Positions 13,551 through 27,754 of a DNA stretch of 64,000 bases are shown piece after piece. The notes beneath the pieces are model-generated. The model was not told the DNA's origin. It worked only from the letters and a program-made list of their open reading frames with translations, and searched no databases. How positions within the stretch are numbered: the stretch's first letter is position 1; the number at the start of each line of letters is the position of its first letter. The translations under genes were made by a program, and so were the position numbers. The stretch comes from Ancylostoma caninum (lineage: Eukaryota > Nematoda > Chromadorea > Rhabditida > Ancylostomatidae): assembly GCA_037903475.1 (NCBI GenBank), contig JBAJFG010000389.1:1178001-1242000 (forward strand), in the 5' to 3' direction.

Positions 13551-14497
13551 AATGTCTCACTGACTGAATGTCATGAGTAAGTGTAGGGCACTTCTGGAAG
13601 TAAACCTACAATGGTTTAATTTATGGATCAATTTATGAATTTAATTTATGAATCAACGTGATCGACTATGCGACCTCGTTAACAACAATGGCCGGTTCAG
13701 AAAAAAAAAGAATTATCTGGTTTTTCTGGTTGTTCCCTGAGATGTTCCATGATATAGTCATCCACTAACTATCCTTCATTGGAAGTTCACTACTATCCAC
13801 CGGGATGAGGTCAGCGTTTTCATTATGGTGGATCTAATCTCAACGTACCAATAAAGACGTCTATATGCAGAAAAGTTGGCTTTTGTTGTAACGTTTCAGC
13901 AGTAAAAAAGTTGTTAAGAACTTTTTAAGATGTATATTCCTGCAATGTACTGTTTTCCTTTTTTTTCCAGAAAGTTGGAGTTTTTTTAATCGAAAAATAA
14001 ATTATCAAGGACTTTCTTGATCCGCCGTGTTGATAGACGGATTCCTCAATGAAGAGGAGAATAGCTACTACCTGGATTTCCTCCGTATTTCACCATTACT
14101 CCCGAAATTCATACTCTATGCTATTTCGTGTCTTTGCCTCTTCATCACATCATTCATATTCATTGTTTACTGTTCTTCATGAGCATTTTCATTAATCCTT
14201 AGAGCTTTATAATTGATTATTATTTTATTCATTCGTCATCGTTGTTGCTCATGTAAACACTGTCATTCATTTCACATTCATCTCTCTTATCTTTTCAAAA
14301 TTCCAGATCCGAACGACCTCCCTCACAGGAGGAGGTGGAGGAGGAGGAGTGACCGAAAGCGTCGTGCACGAGTCAACGTCTGCTGCACTGTCGCCAGTCT
14401 TTACTAGTCTTTAATACTCCATCGTTACTTCGCAGTATTCACTACTAGTAAGCGTTAGCTGACACTACACTATACTCTGTCGTCGTATATTCGTTCA

Positions 14498-16957
14498 GTA
14501 GTTATGGATCAACCGATCGGATTAGTTCGCGACAATCCGTTTGTCAAGGTCAGGTTTGGAAAATGTTATGGATTGTTTTGATAGAGAGATCTATCGGTTA
14601 TGTTCATCTCTGTAGTGGATTTCGGGAAGAACTTATGAGGTATATATGAGTATTTTTGTGTTCGTGAAGAACCATGAACATTCACGAACAGAATATTACC
14701 ATCTGAATGTTTGAACTTATGCACATCCTGGAAATTTCTGGCACAGTTCTTGCGCAACCGTTGCAACAGTCTCGGCGATGCGAGGATGAAAAACGCGATA
14801 ACCCTAATATCGTAGAGGTTTCTTCTAAACTATAGCAAGGTCGATTATTATCCGAAATTGAGGTCGCTGCCGAAAGAGTTTCACTTGGACTAGATAGAAA
14901 AACGCTTCAAGAATGCCCGATTCGTTTCAAATCCTCTTTAATCAAGGTCTTCTCCACTCGATGTTTGACATTAACCCTGATTCCTTCTGGACAGTTCATT
15001 TTTTGGTTTCCATAAGTATCTGTCCTTTTTCGAATGCGTATATAACATTCTACTGAGAGTGCAGGCGAAAGGATTCTCTAGTTCGCCCTTCGAACTGGGA
15101 GAGCATAACAGTCTTGGACTGTGCACTACTCTTTACACTCCGAATCCCCAACTAGTCCTAGTAGGCGCGAAATGTTTTTCCAGGAATTTATGCCTGAAAA
15201 ACAGCAGCGTTGCCACCTGTGGTTTGTTCACTGAAATGAATGGCAAATCACTTGCCCAAGCATTTTTTATTTGTGTTGTTGTTTATTCATTCAGTACACT
15301 TGGATTACACTGCAAGGTTGCAGAGGAAAATTAAAGTGATGCAATGCAGTGTAATAATATAGTGTTTCAAACACTCAATATAATTCCCAATAATCATAAT
15401 AATCCCAAATAATTTTGCAGAAAAAAAGTGCTCAATAAAAATAAGAGTTATTTGCCTTCTCTTTACTAAAATGAGGAAAATGGAAACAAGTACATCGACC
15501 AGTGTGATTGCGTAAGCTTTCCAAATCCTATTTATTCTCTTTGTATTCGCTTATATCCGCTTGTTCTTACGTACAAACTAGTGGCCTTGTTAGAAATGCG
15601 CGTTAGAAAAAGGCTCTTTTTGAGCACCTTGAATTTGAGGTCTAGCTTTATTCTCTTTTTCGAAACATTTCGACTCTCTTGCTTATATCGACGTGCTGAT
15701 CCCAACAATAAACAGTGGGATATTCTCAAATGACAAGAAAAGTTAGCTATTCGTGGACCCATCCTGGATATAGTGATCTGTATGGTACTTACCTGCCGAT
15801 GAACACACATATTGAGCTGACTGGTCTCAATGTTTTCGTAAATATTCCTCCTCAATTTGAGATGAACTCTGATATAACAGGGTTGAGTATGTTGCTCTGA
15901 CAATTTATCAATGCCTTCATCTTCAACGAATCATTCTTTTTCTCCTAAGAAAGTCTTCAAAACGTTTTCTTCTGGGTTGACTAGGCAATTAGGAGACCAC
16001 CCCTAACGTTTATGCCTCAACGGAACTACACCAAAAGAGTTAGTGAAGAGACACAAAATTGAACGGAATTGTGCAAAACAATTCACTTGAGAATAAAACT
16101 AAAATGTGGTAGCTGCTCTTGAAGCCCTTCAGCCTTTCGATATCCGTAAATTCTTCCAGAAATTTCCACAATGTTGCGGTTTCGAAGATTTTACCCATTT
16201 CGCATGGAAAATTCTAGTGAAATGATTTAGTTTTACTTGTCTTCAAATGGTAACAGTTCTATAGGGTACTCGCAAGTTTTTTTATTCTGCAGCAGAGCAG
16301 CCTGTTCCATATCCCTCTATATAATAAAGTCTTTCTATAATCCCAACAGACGAGTACTACTGATGCCTATTTTCCAATTATAAAGGATGTAAAATGTTGA
16401 CTTTTTGACAAGTAGACGAACGGAATTCAATCCCATTATTGATGATAACTAAACTGGTAATAATTGGTAAAAGCTATTCGTTGATTCGTCAAAAATGCCT
16501 ATGTATGGTGTATTTTATGAAATCTCGGCTAGGATCTATGAGTCATACGTTCTTATATCGAGCTTTATCTCCTGTTGGGGACTGTAAATAAGCTAGCTTC
16601 TCCCGCTTTGCTTGACGCTGTCGTGTATTGTAACTAGGATGAATCTGTTGCGAACGGGTGCTCAAAGACATCTGAAAAAGTATTGAGAAACTCCTGGATT
16701 GCAGGGAAGAATAAGAAGTAATTGGGCAAGTAACTAGACGGGATTTTGCGAAGGAACAACTGTAATTTCGCAAACAAATTTCTTCGCTGAATAACTTAAA
16801 TAACAAAACTTCACTATAAAAATCCTCGCCAAGTGATGGAAATTTCAATAAAGTCTGTGCCCCTGATACAACTGATTTCAGAACGACCTTTGCATGAGAG
16901 CACGATCGTTGCCGAATTCGCTATCACGTCGTCCCGCGGCCGCTGCATTCCCGAAAG
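14498..16957 (+). CDS. Distal alternative first exons of the taperin-like gene
   Basis: The first exon is 14504-14548 (MDQPIGLVRDNPFVK), with its ATG 5 nt after a TTCGTTCAG site, so probably trans-spliced. It ends in phase 0 before GTCAGG. The second is 16882-16957, after CTGATTTCAG; it reads NDLCMRARSLPNSL and then SRRPAAAAFPK and ends in phase 1 before GTGACT. Phase 1 is what the common exon at 30676 needs (G+AA gives Glu), so the chain can continue FPK-E-LEYGPGIV. This isoform would be 923 residues. The VRDNPF motif resembles the N-terminal NPF block I recall from vertebrate taperin (LRENPF). The coding calls rest on splice sites, phase and composition. Joining across about 14 kb to the common exons is inference. 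Confidence 0.55.
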
Positions 16958-19900
16958 GTGACTGGCTTTCAATTGAATGACGCTACTAGTTGAAACGTTA
17001 CACGCGTTTTAAAACTGAAGTTCCGTTAGCGTTTCTCCTATTCACGAGTTTTACGACAACTTCTATAGTCGTACTAGTAGCTGTAAATGGCGTGTCCGCT
17101 GTTGCATTTGCTGTCGTTCTTGGACCAAGGGGAGTTCCTGAATGGCTTATCTAACTTAGCTTACTTAACAGAATCTGCAATTATCTTCTTCTGTTAATTC
17201 TTCCCAACACTACTACGAGTAAGTTACTAATAACATCTGCGAGAAGTTTGCTCATGTAAAACCTCTATAATTCTGATGATTATGGTATAAGTTTTATGGT
17301 GCATCATTTTCGGTGTATTGGAAAAATAAATAAATAAGCAAACAAATAAACAAAGGTACTGTTCATTTCTTCATGCTTTTCTAATGACTTCTTTTATAAA
17401 AAAAACCTCTCACAGATGATCGTCCACTCAAAGCAGGGTTGTTTTTCTACTTGATCCATGCTATTAATCTCATTCACTGATTTGCTTACACTGTGTTCTT
17501 TCGTACCGATTCCACTGCGACAACGACAGAAGTGGCTAACACTGGGAAGAGCTTTTTTTTTTTCAAAAAAAAAAAAAACGATGGAATTCCTCTCGTAAAA
17601 GTTGACTGGACCGATTTCTAACACTATTTATTTATTTATTTGTTTATTTGCTGTACCAGTAGGTGGATACTGTGTGCAAGCATGACCTACTATGCAAGGA
17701 TTTACCATAGTTAGTTAACCAGGACGACGTGCTCTGCCTTGCATATTCACTTATTCATTTTTTATGAACGGAAATTCTATAAATTTCAACTTGAAGTGCA
17801 AATAGATAAATTACGGACACTCTTTCCTTTTATAAAGACTATCAATGTACAAAGGAGCCACTGTGATGTCTTTACGAAAACGCGTGCACAGTATGTTTGC
17901 GTACGTTCCTGTGCACGTTAATGTGCGTCTAATAAACAAGAGCAGAACATATAATTTGGAGTTTTTTTCTACCGATCGCGTTTGTTTTCGAGTATTTTTT
18001 CTCTCCGGATGGATTTTCCCTGGCGGACATCACGAAAAATTCGATCCTGAGCTCTGCTCAGTACTAGCCGTTACCAGTTTCGCTCCACAAGCACTTTCGA
18101 GCATTCAGCGTTTCAATCGACTTGAGTATTGGTTCGTTCTCGATTTGCCTCAGTTTGACTTGGTAGATTTCGAAAAATTGTAGGAAAAAAAACATTTCTT
18201 TCTTTTCGGAATCTACTGCTTAGCCATTTCCGTCATTTTAATACACGAATAGTGGACCAGCAAATAATTCTGTATTTATATTTTGCTAGTTTAAATACGG
18301 GGTTGTTGCAACCACTGCTCCAATCAAGCTTCTGGTGCATTCGAATATTCGAGCATTCGAAAAGGAATTCAAACACAACTCGATTCATCGCGATGCGACG
18401 AATTCTCGCGTGATCTGAAGTGAGCTGAAGAGCTACACAACGCACGAAGAGATTTCCATATGGAAATTGAGTGCACGTGTACGGAAGTGCTGTGTTTCCA
18501 TCCTTTTTCAAACTGTGTATTCGAGGACAATTTGCAGGAATTCTTTGTCTTTTTCAAACTATTTTTTGTGCTTCATTTCACTATACGCCTATTACCAGCA
18601 AGGAATTACTGCATTTCCTCCGATATTACTTTCTGCAAATAGTATCGAAACTACTTCAGATCTTGCAGAGTTAGTGAGCAAAAAGTCCTCAAGGCTAGTT
18701 GTCTTCGGATTGCCATGCATCATTCTTCTCTTATCACGCGATTGTTTAATCTTAACAGATTTTTTCGCTTCTTACATGGGAATGACAAGGGTTTCGTTCG
18801 GTTGCTGAGTAATGTGTGAGCTGAAATACCTTTGCCTGACATTTTCGAATGCTTTTGCCGGCTGGATTCACTCTTAGTCACCATTTGAAATGCGCTATTG
18901 TACAGCGATCTTTAGCCCCCGTGGGTCTTTGGCCGACTGCCATGGTGGATTTTATAGCATCCGGAGTGATTTGCATTTTATCACCTTCAAGAACTTTGCA
19001 TATAATCGATCAAAACCCCATAAAGCGTGTTTGCTGATAAAATCGCACCGCAGCCACCTCACTGCTAGCTGAAGTCGCCACCCCATCGCTCAACGATACG
19101 ATGTGCCAGTTCAGCGTTCACACTCAGGAAAAGACTTTCTGGATGATTTTTGTAAGAGCAAGCTCTGTGAAGATCCTTGAATTTTGCTTTATTTTCCCGT
19201 GCGATTTCGTTTCTTTACTTTTTGTTTGAGCTAGCTGCTTTTTCTTCCAGTTTAGCTGGGTGTGGTCTTGCTAATTTGATCAGCAATTAACAAGCAGGTA
19301 AAAATGTTGTTACACCCTCCACTGCTACCTGAATTCATGCACATTCGTCACTCTTCAGATCTAAGGGTACTATCTCGGTGAATAGTTCTAAGCTACAGCT
19401 TTTCAACTACTATAGCAAACCAGAGTGACCTTTATTAACCCTTTCTCCATTCCTACATACTCATTTCTGGCTGAAAGCCAAACTGAATGCAGCAAGGGAC
19501 TCTCCTTAAGTGTTCACACTTTTGATAAGGAAATCTGAGGTGTGGCATGTTTGTATGAGCTTCGGGCATCTCAGATTGATACCATCTTCCAAGAGAAAAA
19601 GACACTGCTTTCCGATTTTCCATGCAATTTTACTTTCTTTCGGGACAACACTTCTCTTGAATAATAGGGCTTCACAGGAAGCAGCACTCTGAAGGGATTT
19701 CCTAACAATTTCCCAAAATCTCCAGGACTTTTTTTTCTACTTTCACGATATTTGCGGAGAGAAACTTACTAGTAAGTGCACGTCGTCATAGCTGTTGATG
19801 TCATCACGCGATAAAATCACTATTTCGTCTTGGCAGAAAAAAGCTATCGAGTACATTCCATTAAAGGGTGGTGTTTGATTGTATACCAGGTAACTTAATC

Positions 19901-22401
19901 AATATCCATAGGTTACGTGTTCGATAAGTACGTAACTACTTGACGCAGACCTTCCAGACCACATTTCCCCCCTTACTGTCGTTCAAGTAATTTTATGCGA
20001 TAGGGAGCTCGAGGAAAACTTGATCGCGGTGGTGCTCAGGATTCTATGCAAAAAATGCCGAAAAATCCGGCAAATTACACTTATTCCTGCGGCGATTGCT
20101 CACTACATGGGTATAGTTCAAGAATCGTACTGAATAATTTATGCCACTGTGAGTGTCCACTGACCACCACAATTGTGTAAAAATCTCGCCCACTAACTTT
20201 AGTTGGGGCAATGGGTTTATATGACGTTGAAGCTAAGTTTGGGCGGTTCCGCTAGAGCTAATTTCGGCCAAAATTGTTCAAAAAATCAGTTGCTGTTGAT
20301 AGAGGATGAGGCTTTTGAGAAGGAGAGGTGGTTGTGTCAAATGGTAGTTCTACTAATTAGTTAATTGTGCTAATGTAATTGTGCATCTGACTTTCAGGAT
20401 CTGGCAGAGGCAAAAAGCCGAAACTTTATCCTTGATCAAGGCCAAGGTGATAAAAATTCTGGCTAAGGTGGCTTTGAGGGAGCTGCTAGTATGGAACCAT
20501 TTCTTTCTAGGTTCATATGAGATATTCAAAAAAAATCAAATGTATGTAGCACTTTTGAGTGTTCATTCATGATTTTGTGTTCTACATCAGCTTAGTAGTA
20601 GCCAATTCATCCATTTGCCCTCCTCTTTAGTTATTTGTAGCTTGAAGGGTGTTGATTTTTTGAAGCATTTCCACATATGTTTCATAGCATGTTCAAGGAC
20701 GCATTCACACGGTAAATTTGGTTTGTTGACATGAGCAGTATGAGTCATGATGAGAGTTTTTGCAAAGTCACCAGTAGAAAATAGCTATCCAAAGTGCGCA
20801 CGCCACCCAGGAATGCACAATTCTCTGGAAAACGCGATTGGCGCTGATACAGACGTGTTGATACGTAGTCAGTAAGAGCTTAGTTTATCGGCGGGGGTTT
20901 GTGAGGACCCCGATGCTTCATACAGCCTTCGTATGCGTAAGTAGGCTCACCCGGACAAATCGTCTGTAGCGAGTATGTAACGTTGAGTCCTCGAGGTTGG
21001 CGCATGTCCTCACATATCGCAACTAGGTTATGACAATTATTTTCGAGGCGGAGTACTTCATGGTAGAGGCAAGTTAGCCATGCGTTCCGGCGCCCCTAGT
21101 CAGCATAGATTACTTTATGCTTATTACTCAACGCTACCCATCCTTCTCATCGTTAAATAGTGGCAATTTTTTTTGGCATATTTTCAATAAGTGAATTTTT
21201 GCGACACTACGTGCCCATAAAAATTGCCGTGTGGAATTCTACCATTTCCGAAAACATGTTGCGATACCTTTTACTATGAAATCATCCTTCTTACTCCATT
21301 GTATAAACAAGAATGTCAAATTAACAAGGCCGTATGGGAGCTACTAATATGGACAGGTAAAGAATGGCTAGCACAGTTGCGTGGTATATCTTATTTCCAA
21401 GAAAAACAATTTTTATTCAAGTTATGATTAAATCCAGCAAGGCATGAGATTTCCTGCGCGTTTCCGGGAATTTTTGAGAAGACTCGGTTACCTCTGTAGG
21501 AACTTCCAGACAAAAACCCTCACATTCTCCATTTCGATTCGAAGTTACCAGGTCTGAATTGAAAATTTTACCCATGCACGCATGTATCACCACCTAGTAC
21601 AATTCATTTCAAGATTAAGTTGAGTGTTCCAACCAAATACACACATATGTGAATGATGGAAAGTTGAGGTGCAAGGGTTCGACTCAACAAAATTTCCCCC
21701 ATTTATGTACTTCTCTTGCGAATGATCCTTCTTTCTTCATCACTTTTTGCTTTCATTCATTTTTATAGTCTAAAAAAACTTAGCGATTGAAGTGCAACGA
21801 TTGAATATAGGCCTGTAATACTCCCAAATAGATTACAGCTGGTAATATTCATAAAATATTCAGAAGGCTTGCCGCACTCCTCTCTTGCACTTACCATAAC
21901 GTTCGAAGTAACATTTTCACTAGTTTTTTTTTCATTTTTGAACGAATGCGGAGCTAATTTCGTGGATTCGCACGAATTGGATCAAGCACGCAAAAACTAC
22001 AACAGCACTTGCACTTAACGTGTCATAAAATACATTACTTCTGTATGGCTACTCGATTTATCGTCTTTTCCTTATCAGCCTTAGTCGATCAACGTTCTTT
22101 TCCTTGACTCGTGAATAACTACATACCAGAATACCTGTCATTTTTCTACAATTCGTCAGCTCACAGCGTTATCCTTTTTACTGCCAATTTGCTATTCAGC
22201 ACCGGCCTCAAACGGCACTCTCAGCGGTGGGTTGGCTGTGTTGCGGACATCTCGATCAGTTGATTATCCCAAAGGTCTGTGCATTTTACTCTTACCATTG
22301 TTGGTCTGTGACAGTTACCTAACACTCAGTCGATTCTCCCAGAGCGCTCAGTTTAAACAAAGTTTTTAGGCATAGAAAAAAGTTCGGCTGTGAAGGGCAC
22401 G
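16958..22401. other. Long intron between alternative first exons
   Basis: I see no exon with compatible phase and good sites. It contains TAAA/CAAA tracts near 17,325-17,355, a TTCGAATATTCGA palindrome near 18,340, and an unexplained GC-richer stretch at about 20,840-21,110. Sequence before 22,370 is presumably promoter and 5' leader for the next first exon. Confidence 0.4.
17551..17578. repeat. T-run facing A-run
   Basis: Ten or more T, one C, then about fourteen A: a small AT hairpin-forming tract in intronic sequence. Confidence 0.85.
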
Positions 22402-22447
22402 ATGGACGACGCTGATTACGACACTTTGTCCACGGGATCAGGATCAG
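22368..22447 (+). CDS. Middle alternative first exon of the taperin-like gene
   Basis: ATG at 22402 opens MDDADYDTLSTGSGS, 46 nt ending in phase 1 before GTAATA. A GTTTTTAG site at 22368-22369 lies 32 nt upstream of the ATG and could take a spliced leader. The phase fits the common acceptor at 30676, giving SGSGS-E-LEYGPGIV and a predicted protein of 898 residues. The short acidic start replaces both the NPF-bearing start (14.5 kb) and the basic RISF-bearing start (30.05 kb). I infer membership of the same gene from phase and from the lack of another plausible partner. Confidence 0.5.
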
Positions 22448-22966
22448 GTAATAGAGGACACTAATTTATGAAATATTTTTTCTCAATATCGTATCAAATC
22501 GAGTATTTGTGAAGCCTCATGATGGGTGACCTTGAAAACTTTATATACGTCTTGATTGCTGTATGTAAAATTGGCAAACAGGAAATGCACCCCATTCCAT
22601 CCGGAAAGTGGTAAGAATGGATTCATGTGCCAAGAACATCAAATTTCAGGAGTGGAAAGTGTGAGAATGCTCAGGAGGCATTTTCTTCTGTATCTTTCTC
22701 GTCTGAGTGGTATGCACATGCTTTGTGGAGTAGTCGAATTCGCTCTGAAATCAGTTCATCCAGCCAAAAGGCTTATTATGAAGCTTAGCAGTAATGAACA
22801 TCATAAATTTTCAAGTTTACTCACTTCGGCTGTAACTCTTAGGTCTCTTCTCCAAACTCTCCCAATTTTTTTTCAATCTTTTTTTCTTTTCTTGTTTCTT
22901 TATATCAAACCTTACCTAGGTGTTTACGTTAACTTCAGCTGAACCTTTGCTACGCTCCAATCCTCG

Positions 22967-22998
22967 TAAATAAATAAACAAATAAATAAATAAATAAG
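22967..22998. repeat. AAAT simple repeat
   Basis: TAAATAAATAAACAAATAAA-type tandem units, in the intron after the 22.4-kb first exon. Confidence 0.9.
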
Positions 22999-25900
22999 TT
23001 AATAAGTGAATCACATTGGGAATGAGCGATATGTAGTATGCTGCATGTAAATTCCTCACACATTTTAAAGGGAGAGGTTTAGATACCCCTCCCCCCCCAT
23101 CCTCCTTGATTCATGTACGCCTCCATGAACACTAACTATTAAATGTTCTGGAAGTTCAGCAGCATTACAGGAACAAAGCTCAGAAGGGATATCTAGAGCT
23201 GTGCTCTTCGAAGAAACTTGCCGCAACCATTATTTTCTTACTTGTAGACAACAACTTATCTAAATATTCTGCCCTTGTGCTCCTTTTCTCAAGAATATTG
23301 TAAAAGGTCAGATCTGTAAAAGGTCAGATCAGTCTACAGACTTATGAAGGTATTTTAGAGGAACTAATTATACTCCGTACCTAAACCCATAGTTACCCCC
23401 CTGCTTCAATTCAAATCTTATAAAAAGTGTTATGTTGTTATAAAAATGATTTTGGGCTTTAATTCTCTTGAGTTCCATAAAATGTGACGTAGCCGTTTTT
23501 TGAATTCCGTAATCTTTTCTTTCTTTTTTTTTCTGGAAACACTCTGAGAAAAATACAAATCCTAGGCATCTCGCGAATCCCGCAAATTTCTTGGATTCCA
23601 TCTAAGTGACCGTAATCCGATCGAAGAACCGCCTATCAGTTCAATCCGATTCGTAGTCGACATCGTTTCGTTCATAGTACAACACTCTGACCTCATCATT
23701 ACTAACTCGTCCGAACACATTCCTCACACGAACAAAATGCACAGCTGCGTCGGCTAACCTGTTTCTTAGCGTCGTTTCATTAGCATATATTGCATGCTAT
23801 GCATGTTTAACCACGCAAAGGTCACGTAACTTCCATTTACAAGCGATTTCCCTTCGTTCGTGCCAATTTCCAATTCGTGGAACGAGCTCCGAGCCGGTTA
23901 ATGTTTGCACACAATTGTTGGGTCAATTTCCTGCCGTTATTATTCTTCCTAAACTGTGCAGTCTTTCTCTCAGCAAGTCTTTTTAACTCTTGTTGTTTCG
24001 CTTTTTCTGGGTGCATTGTTTGCGTTAAGGAGATGTTTCATGGTACATATTTCTCTGGAACGGGAACCCTAAGGGAGTAAAGATAACATGCAAGCTGTTT
24101 TTCTTCCCTGAATAGTCTAAAATGCGGTCATGGAGTTCGCAAAACTGTTTCGTTCAATAGGATTCACAGCTTTTCTCGAGTATCCGATACTTTGGACGGT
24201 TCAGTTCTTTCAAGACGTTTCGCAAAGTCGATTAGTCAAGTCGTTCAAAACCCTGTCTAGACGATACAGACTCGAGTCGCCTCGATCGAATCCAAGGTCT
24301 ATGTGTCATTTGTTGGATTTATTGTGTCGTAATCAACTCGATTCGGGGACAGCAGGCGCCATACATAAATGGAAAAATCCTCTGTCGATAAATCCCAGCT
24401 GCTTGATCTCTCTTCAACATTTTTGAATGCGCGACAGGCCATTTATGATTCTTTCAAAACATTTTCTTCTGCTCATATTCAAAATAATGCGATTCCATAA
24501 AGCGGCTGTCTGGATCTAATACGTCCACTCTGTAGATGACGTGAGCGAGTTGACCGTTCCGGTCCGCCGTAGCCCGTGGGCTGTCAAATTGTCATATCGT
24601 GTTTAATCTCGATATTGCGCCTGTTGGCGAACGGCTTCCTTGAGCCAGACGATTCACTAAACGATATGATATCCGGTAATTCGTGTCCCCTACATTTCTT
24701 GCGCTGCCTAATCCTGGAAAATTACACCAGTTTCCTTGCTGTAATTTCGCTCGAGAGAGTTTCGAGTACTTCAACGTCCTATATTCTATTCGTAATACTG
24801 CTGAGGACCGCATAATCCCTAATTCAGTCTGTCTGTTGTTCTCTCTTACAAGTTTGTTAAGTTTGTTGGTTCATTTAGTGATTACAGATAAAACATTTCC
24901 ACTTCCTTTCCCACCCTACCACTTTGTGAAAGGAATTTGCTAATGTAATCATGTAGTTAGACGGCGTTTGCTGTAGAGCCATTTTCTTTTGTAAGCTAAG
25001 CGCAATGGTTAATTTCAACATTCTTCCAGAATTTCCTATAGATGCGAACAGTTATCCAGACTTTCTCTTTTCATCATTTTACAAACATTACTTTCACTAT
25101 TTTTGCTTTTGCATTTAGTAATTTTTTTTTTGTTTTCCTTAATATCCTGTTTCTTTTTCGGCTTAGCGCAAATACGTCAGCGATTTCTTTGAAAATGACG
25201 TCAATCATATTCTATGTGAAGAAGCTGCCCGTTTTAGTCAGACCCCTTCGAAAAAAATCTATTTGTTACTCATCGGTTGTTATCGTGCTTTGGAAGTAAC
25301 TCCGCATTGAAACAAGGAGATTGATTAGACGTGGAAAAAAATCATTCCTTCAAAGCCTCATAAATTGGGCCAGTCCTGAAATATGTACGAACGTAGATAA
25401 AAGGTGCAGCACTTATAAAAGTTTCCGTAGCAATCAATTCTCTTCCATGTTCGCCCATAAGGTCACTTGCGGCTTGCAAGTCAACTTGAATACTTCTAGG
25501 ATTGGTTGCTTGCCTGGATAACAGGAGTACGACCATTAGAATTACTCTTCCTGGAAACTTAAACTTGGTATACGGCCAAGATTCCATCCCATATTCCTAA
25601 CTGGCATTTGGGCCCAGTTCTCAGGATTCTCAGGATTCCGAAGTTGTACCATCTCGTAGTTTACAAACTTTTCTGAGGTTTGCGACGTATTGCGATAATA
25701 TGTACTGATAGTACAATATGACATAGGGAGAAGAGTAAAAAGTACTTTCCAGCAGTAAAAAGGGGCAATCAGTAATGTATACACATTACCAGTGATAATG
25801 TTGTATTTATGTAGTGTAAAAGTAGTATACAGTAATAATAAAGGAAAATATAGAATAGTGTATAGTAACAATGATAGTAGGGATACGTATGTAATGGAGC

Positions 25901-27646
25901 GGTACTATGCATATACGTAGTAGTAATAAGGATAAAATGTAAAAAATCGTCCCTTCAATCCTGATATTTCCAAGAGCTCTTTGTGAAATTTTCAGAATTG
26001 AAACAAAAACTTTTCGAACAAGTAATTTCCCAGCTAATTTTCAACATAGTCCCTTCTCACCCATGTTTCCTCCAACCTCTTCGAGGTCTCAATTTGTCCT
26101 CAACACTTGGTCATGAATTTCTTGCAAGTACCCCAAGATGTCTAACCTTGACTATCAATCACCGCTGTAATCGAACGTTTTCACCATCAAAAACACGAAA
26201 ATCGCCCCCGAATCCCATTGTGGACGTTATTGAGTTTCTCCTTCTCCACCATCCAATTATGGATGTGTAAATCAGCTGCTACATGTGCTTTTCACCCTAC
26301 AGCTTAATTATGAGTACTTTAGGAAGTAATACTGGCCTCTGCTTATCCTCTACCTGTTTATAAAAGTCAAAAAGTTCGAGATGTGTCCGTAATTAATCGA
26401 CCTATTTGTCGACTCGCCGCCTACTGTCCGGCTATGTATTCGATATCGACAGAAAGTCTTCGATTACGCACATTTATCCAACAGAATTGCGACCCGACTT
26501 TTCTTCTTTTTTCCTCCTTGATTTCATTTAGGGCGAAATGTTTGTAATGAATAAATCTGCCGACTTTCCACAGTTCTTCTGTAGTTATTTGCTCTATTTG
26601 CATCAACTCCTTCGATTTCACAAGGATTTTGAGCTTTATTCGAGGCTGAGTGCTGAAATCCCCCTGAATCTCACGTCAAAAATTTCTGTTTTGCTTGGGA
26701 TTTTGAATGAAGAACATTCCATTCGTAACAAATTTGGTTGTTTCCACCCGACTATTATATGACCAAATTCTACTATTCTGCTCTGATTTAAAAAAATCTA
26801 GGATCCAAGAAAAATTTCTGTCGATAGAAATGCTTATTCAACCATCTGGGAATTCTGAAAACCTGTATTCACTTGAAATTAAAACACAATTCTGTCGCCA
26901 CACAGTTCATGCGGAAGTACATAGTTGTAATTATAACACGTTTCAGCAGTAAAAGCTTGTAAAAATAAGTGAAATAAAGAAAAATCAGAAAAGCAAGTAA
27001 AACTAAGTGACAAAAAGAAGGTCATTAAGATGAAGAAATGAAAAGTTAGTCAGAGACTGAACTTTCTGAGGTCTTTGAAATTTCTGCCTTTTCCCGAATT
27101 ATATCTTCCATTCCTCACGAAAAATAGCTCCATTTTTTCAAAAATTTTATCACCGCAAACATTCGTTTTCTCCGGTTTTATCTATAATAGTGAACCTTTT
27201 CGGACGAAATGCCTCCACGGTGTATTATTATAAATAAATTGTGGATAAGTAAGCGGAAAACCAAAAAGATTTCAAAAAATCGAAATATCAAAAAATATAT
27301 AGATATAAATGAAAATAAAAATAAGCTGCTCAACTTCCGTTACGTACTGCCTTTTTATACGAAAGTGAAGCAAGAGGCCTTGAACTCCCCCCCCCCCAGT
27401 ACTAATTAACTCTGTTTTACCCTAACTTATTGCAACTTGTTGAACATCACAACTCATCTCGAGAGTTGATTTGAGGCGGCCACCCAAGTCGACTACAAAT
27501 GAGAATGAGATCACTTACTTATCTGTCGGCAGAGTTGTGATACCGTATTCATTAGTGACCACAGTGTCACCTCGCCTGTAATCCGATTAATTGACGTTAA
27601 CAGGAGCGGATTTCGGTGCGTTTAGATTTTTTGCGGTCTTTTTACC

Positions 27647-27754
27647 ATGAACAGCAGTAGCCACTCATTGCACTTGACATCGAAGAAAAAAGAAGTCGGC
27701 GGATACTGGCTGCGTCACAAAACAGGAAAAGAACCAGCGAAAGATTGCGCCTAG
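27647..27754 (+). CDS. Short open frame, 35 residues
   Basis: ATG to TAG, reading MNSSSHSLHLTSKKKEVGG and on to CA*. It is serine- then lysine-rich with coding-like composition. It has no good internal donor, so it is unlikely to be another first exon of the large gene. It may be an upstream reading frame or chance. Confidence 0.2.
   Translation: MNSSSHSLHLTSKKKEVGGYWLRHKTGKEPAKDCA

Noticed and set aside
14307..14414. Gly-rich open segment after a TTCCAG, ending in TAA (starts IRTTSLTGGGGGGG)
   Set aside because: The poly-Gly comes from a GGA repeat, no upstream exon was found, and it lies just before a trans-splice site; more likely leader or promoter sequence.
15532..15903. Opposing open frames on both strands with partial splice signals
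   Set aside because: Neither strand gives a chain of exons; each has one good site and one poor site.
21619..21690. Possible tRNA: GTTGAGT and ACTCAAC 70 nt apart with GGTTCGA nearby
   Set aside because: The TTCGA would overlap the acceptor stem and there is no D-arm or A box, so it does not fold as a tRNA.
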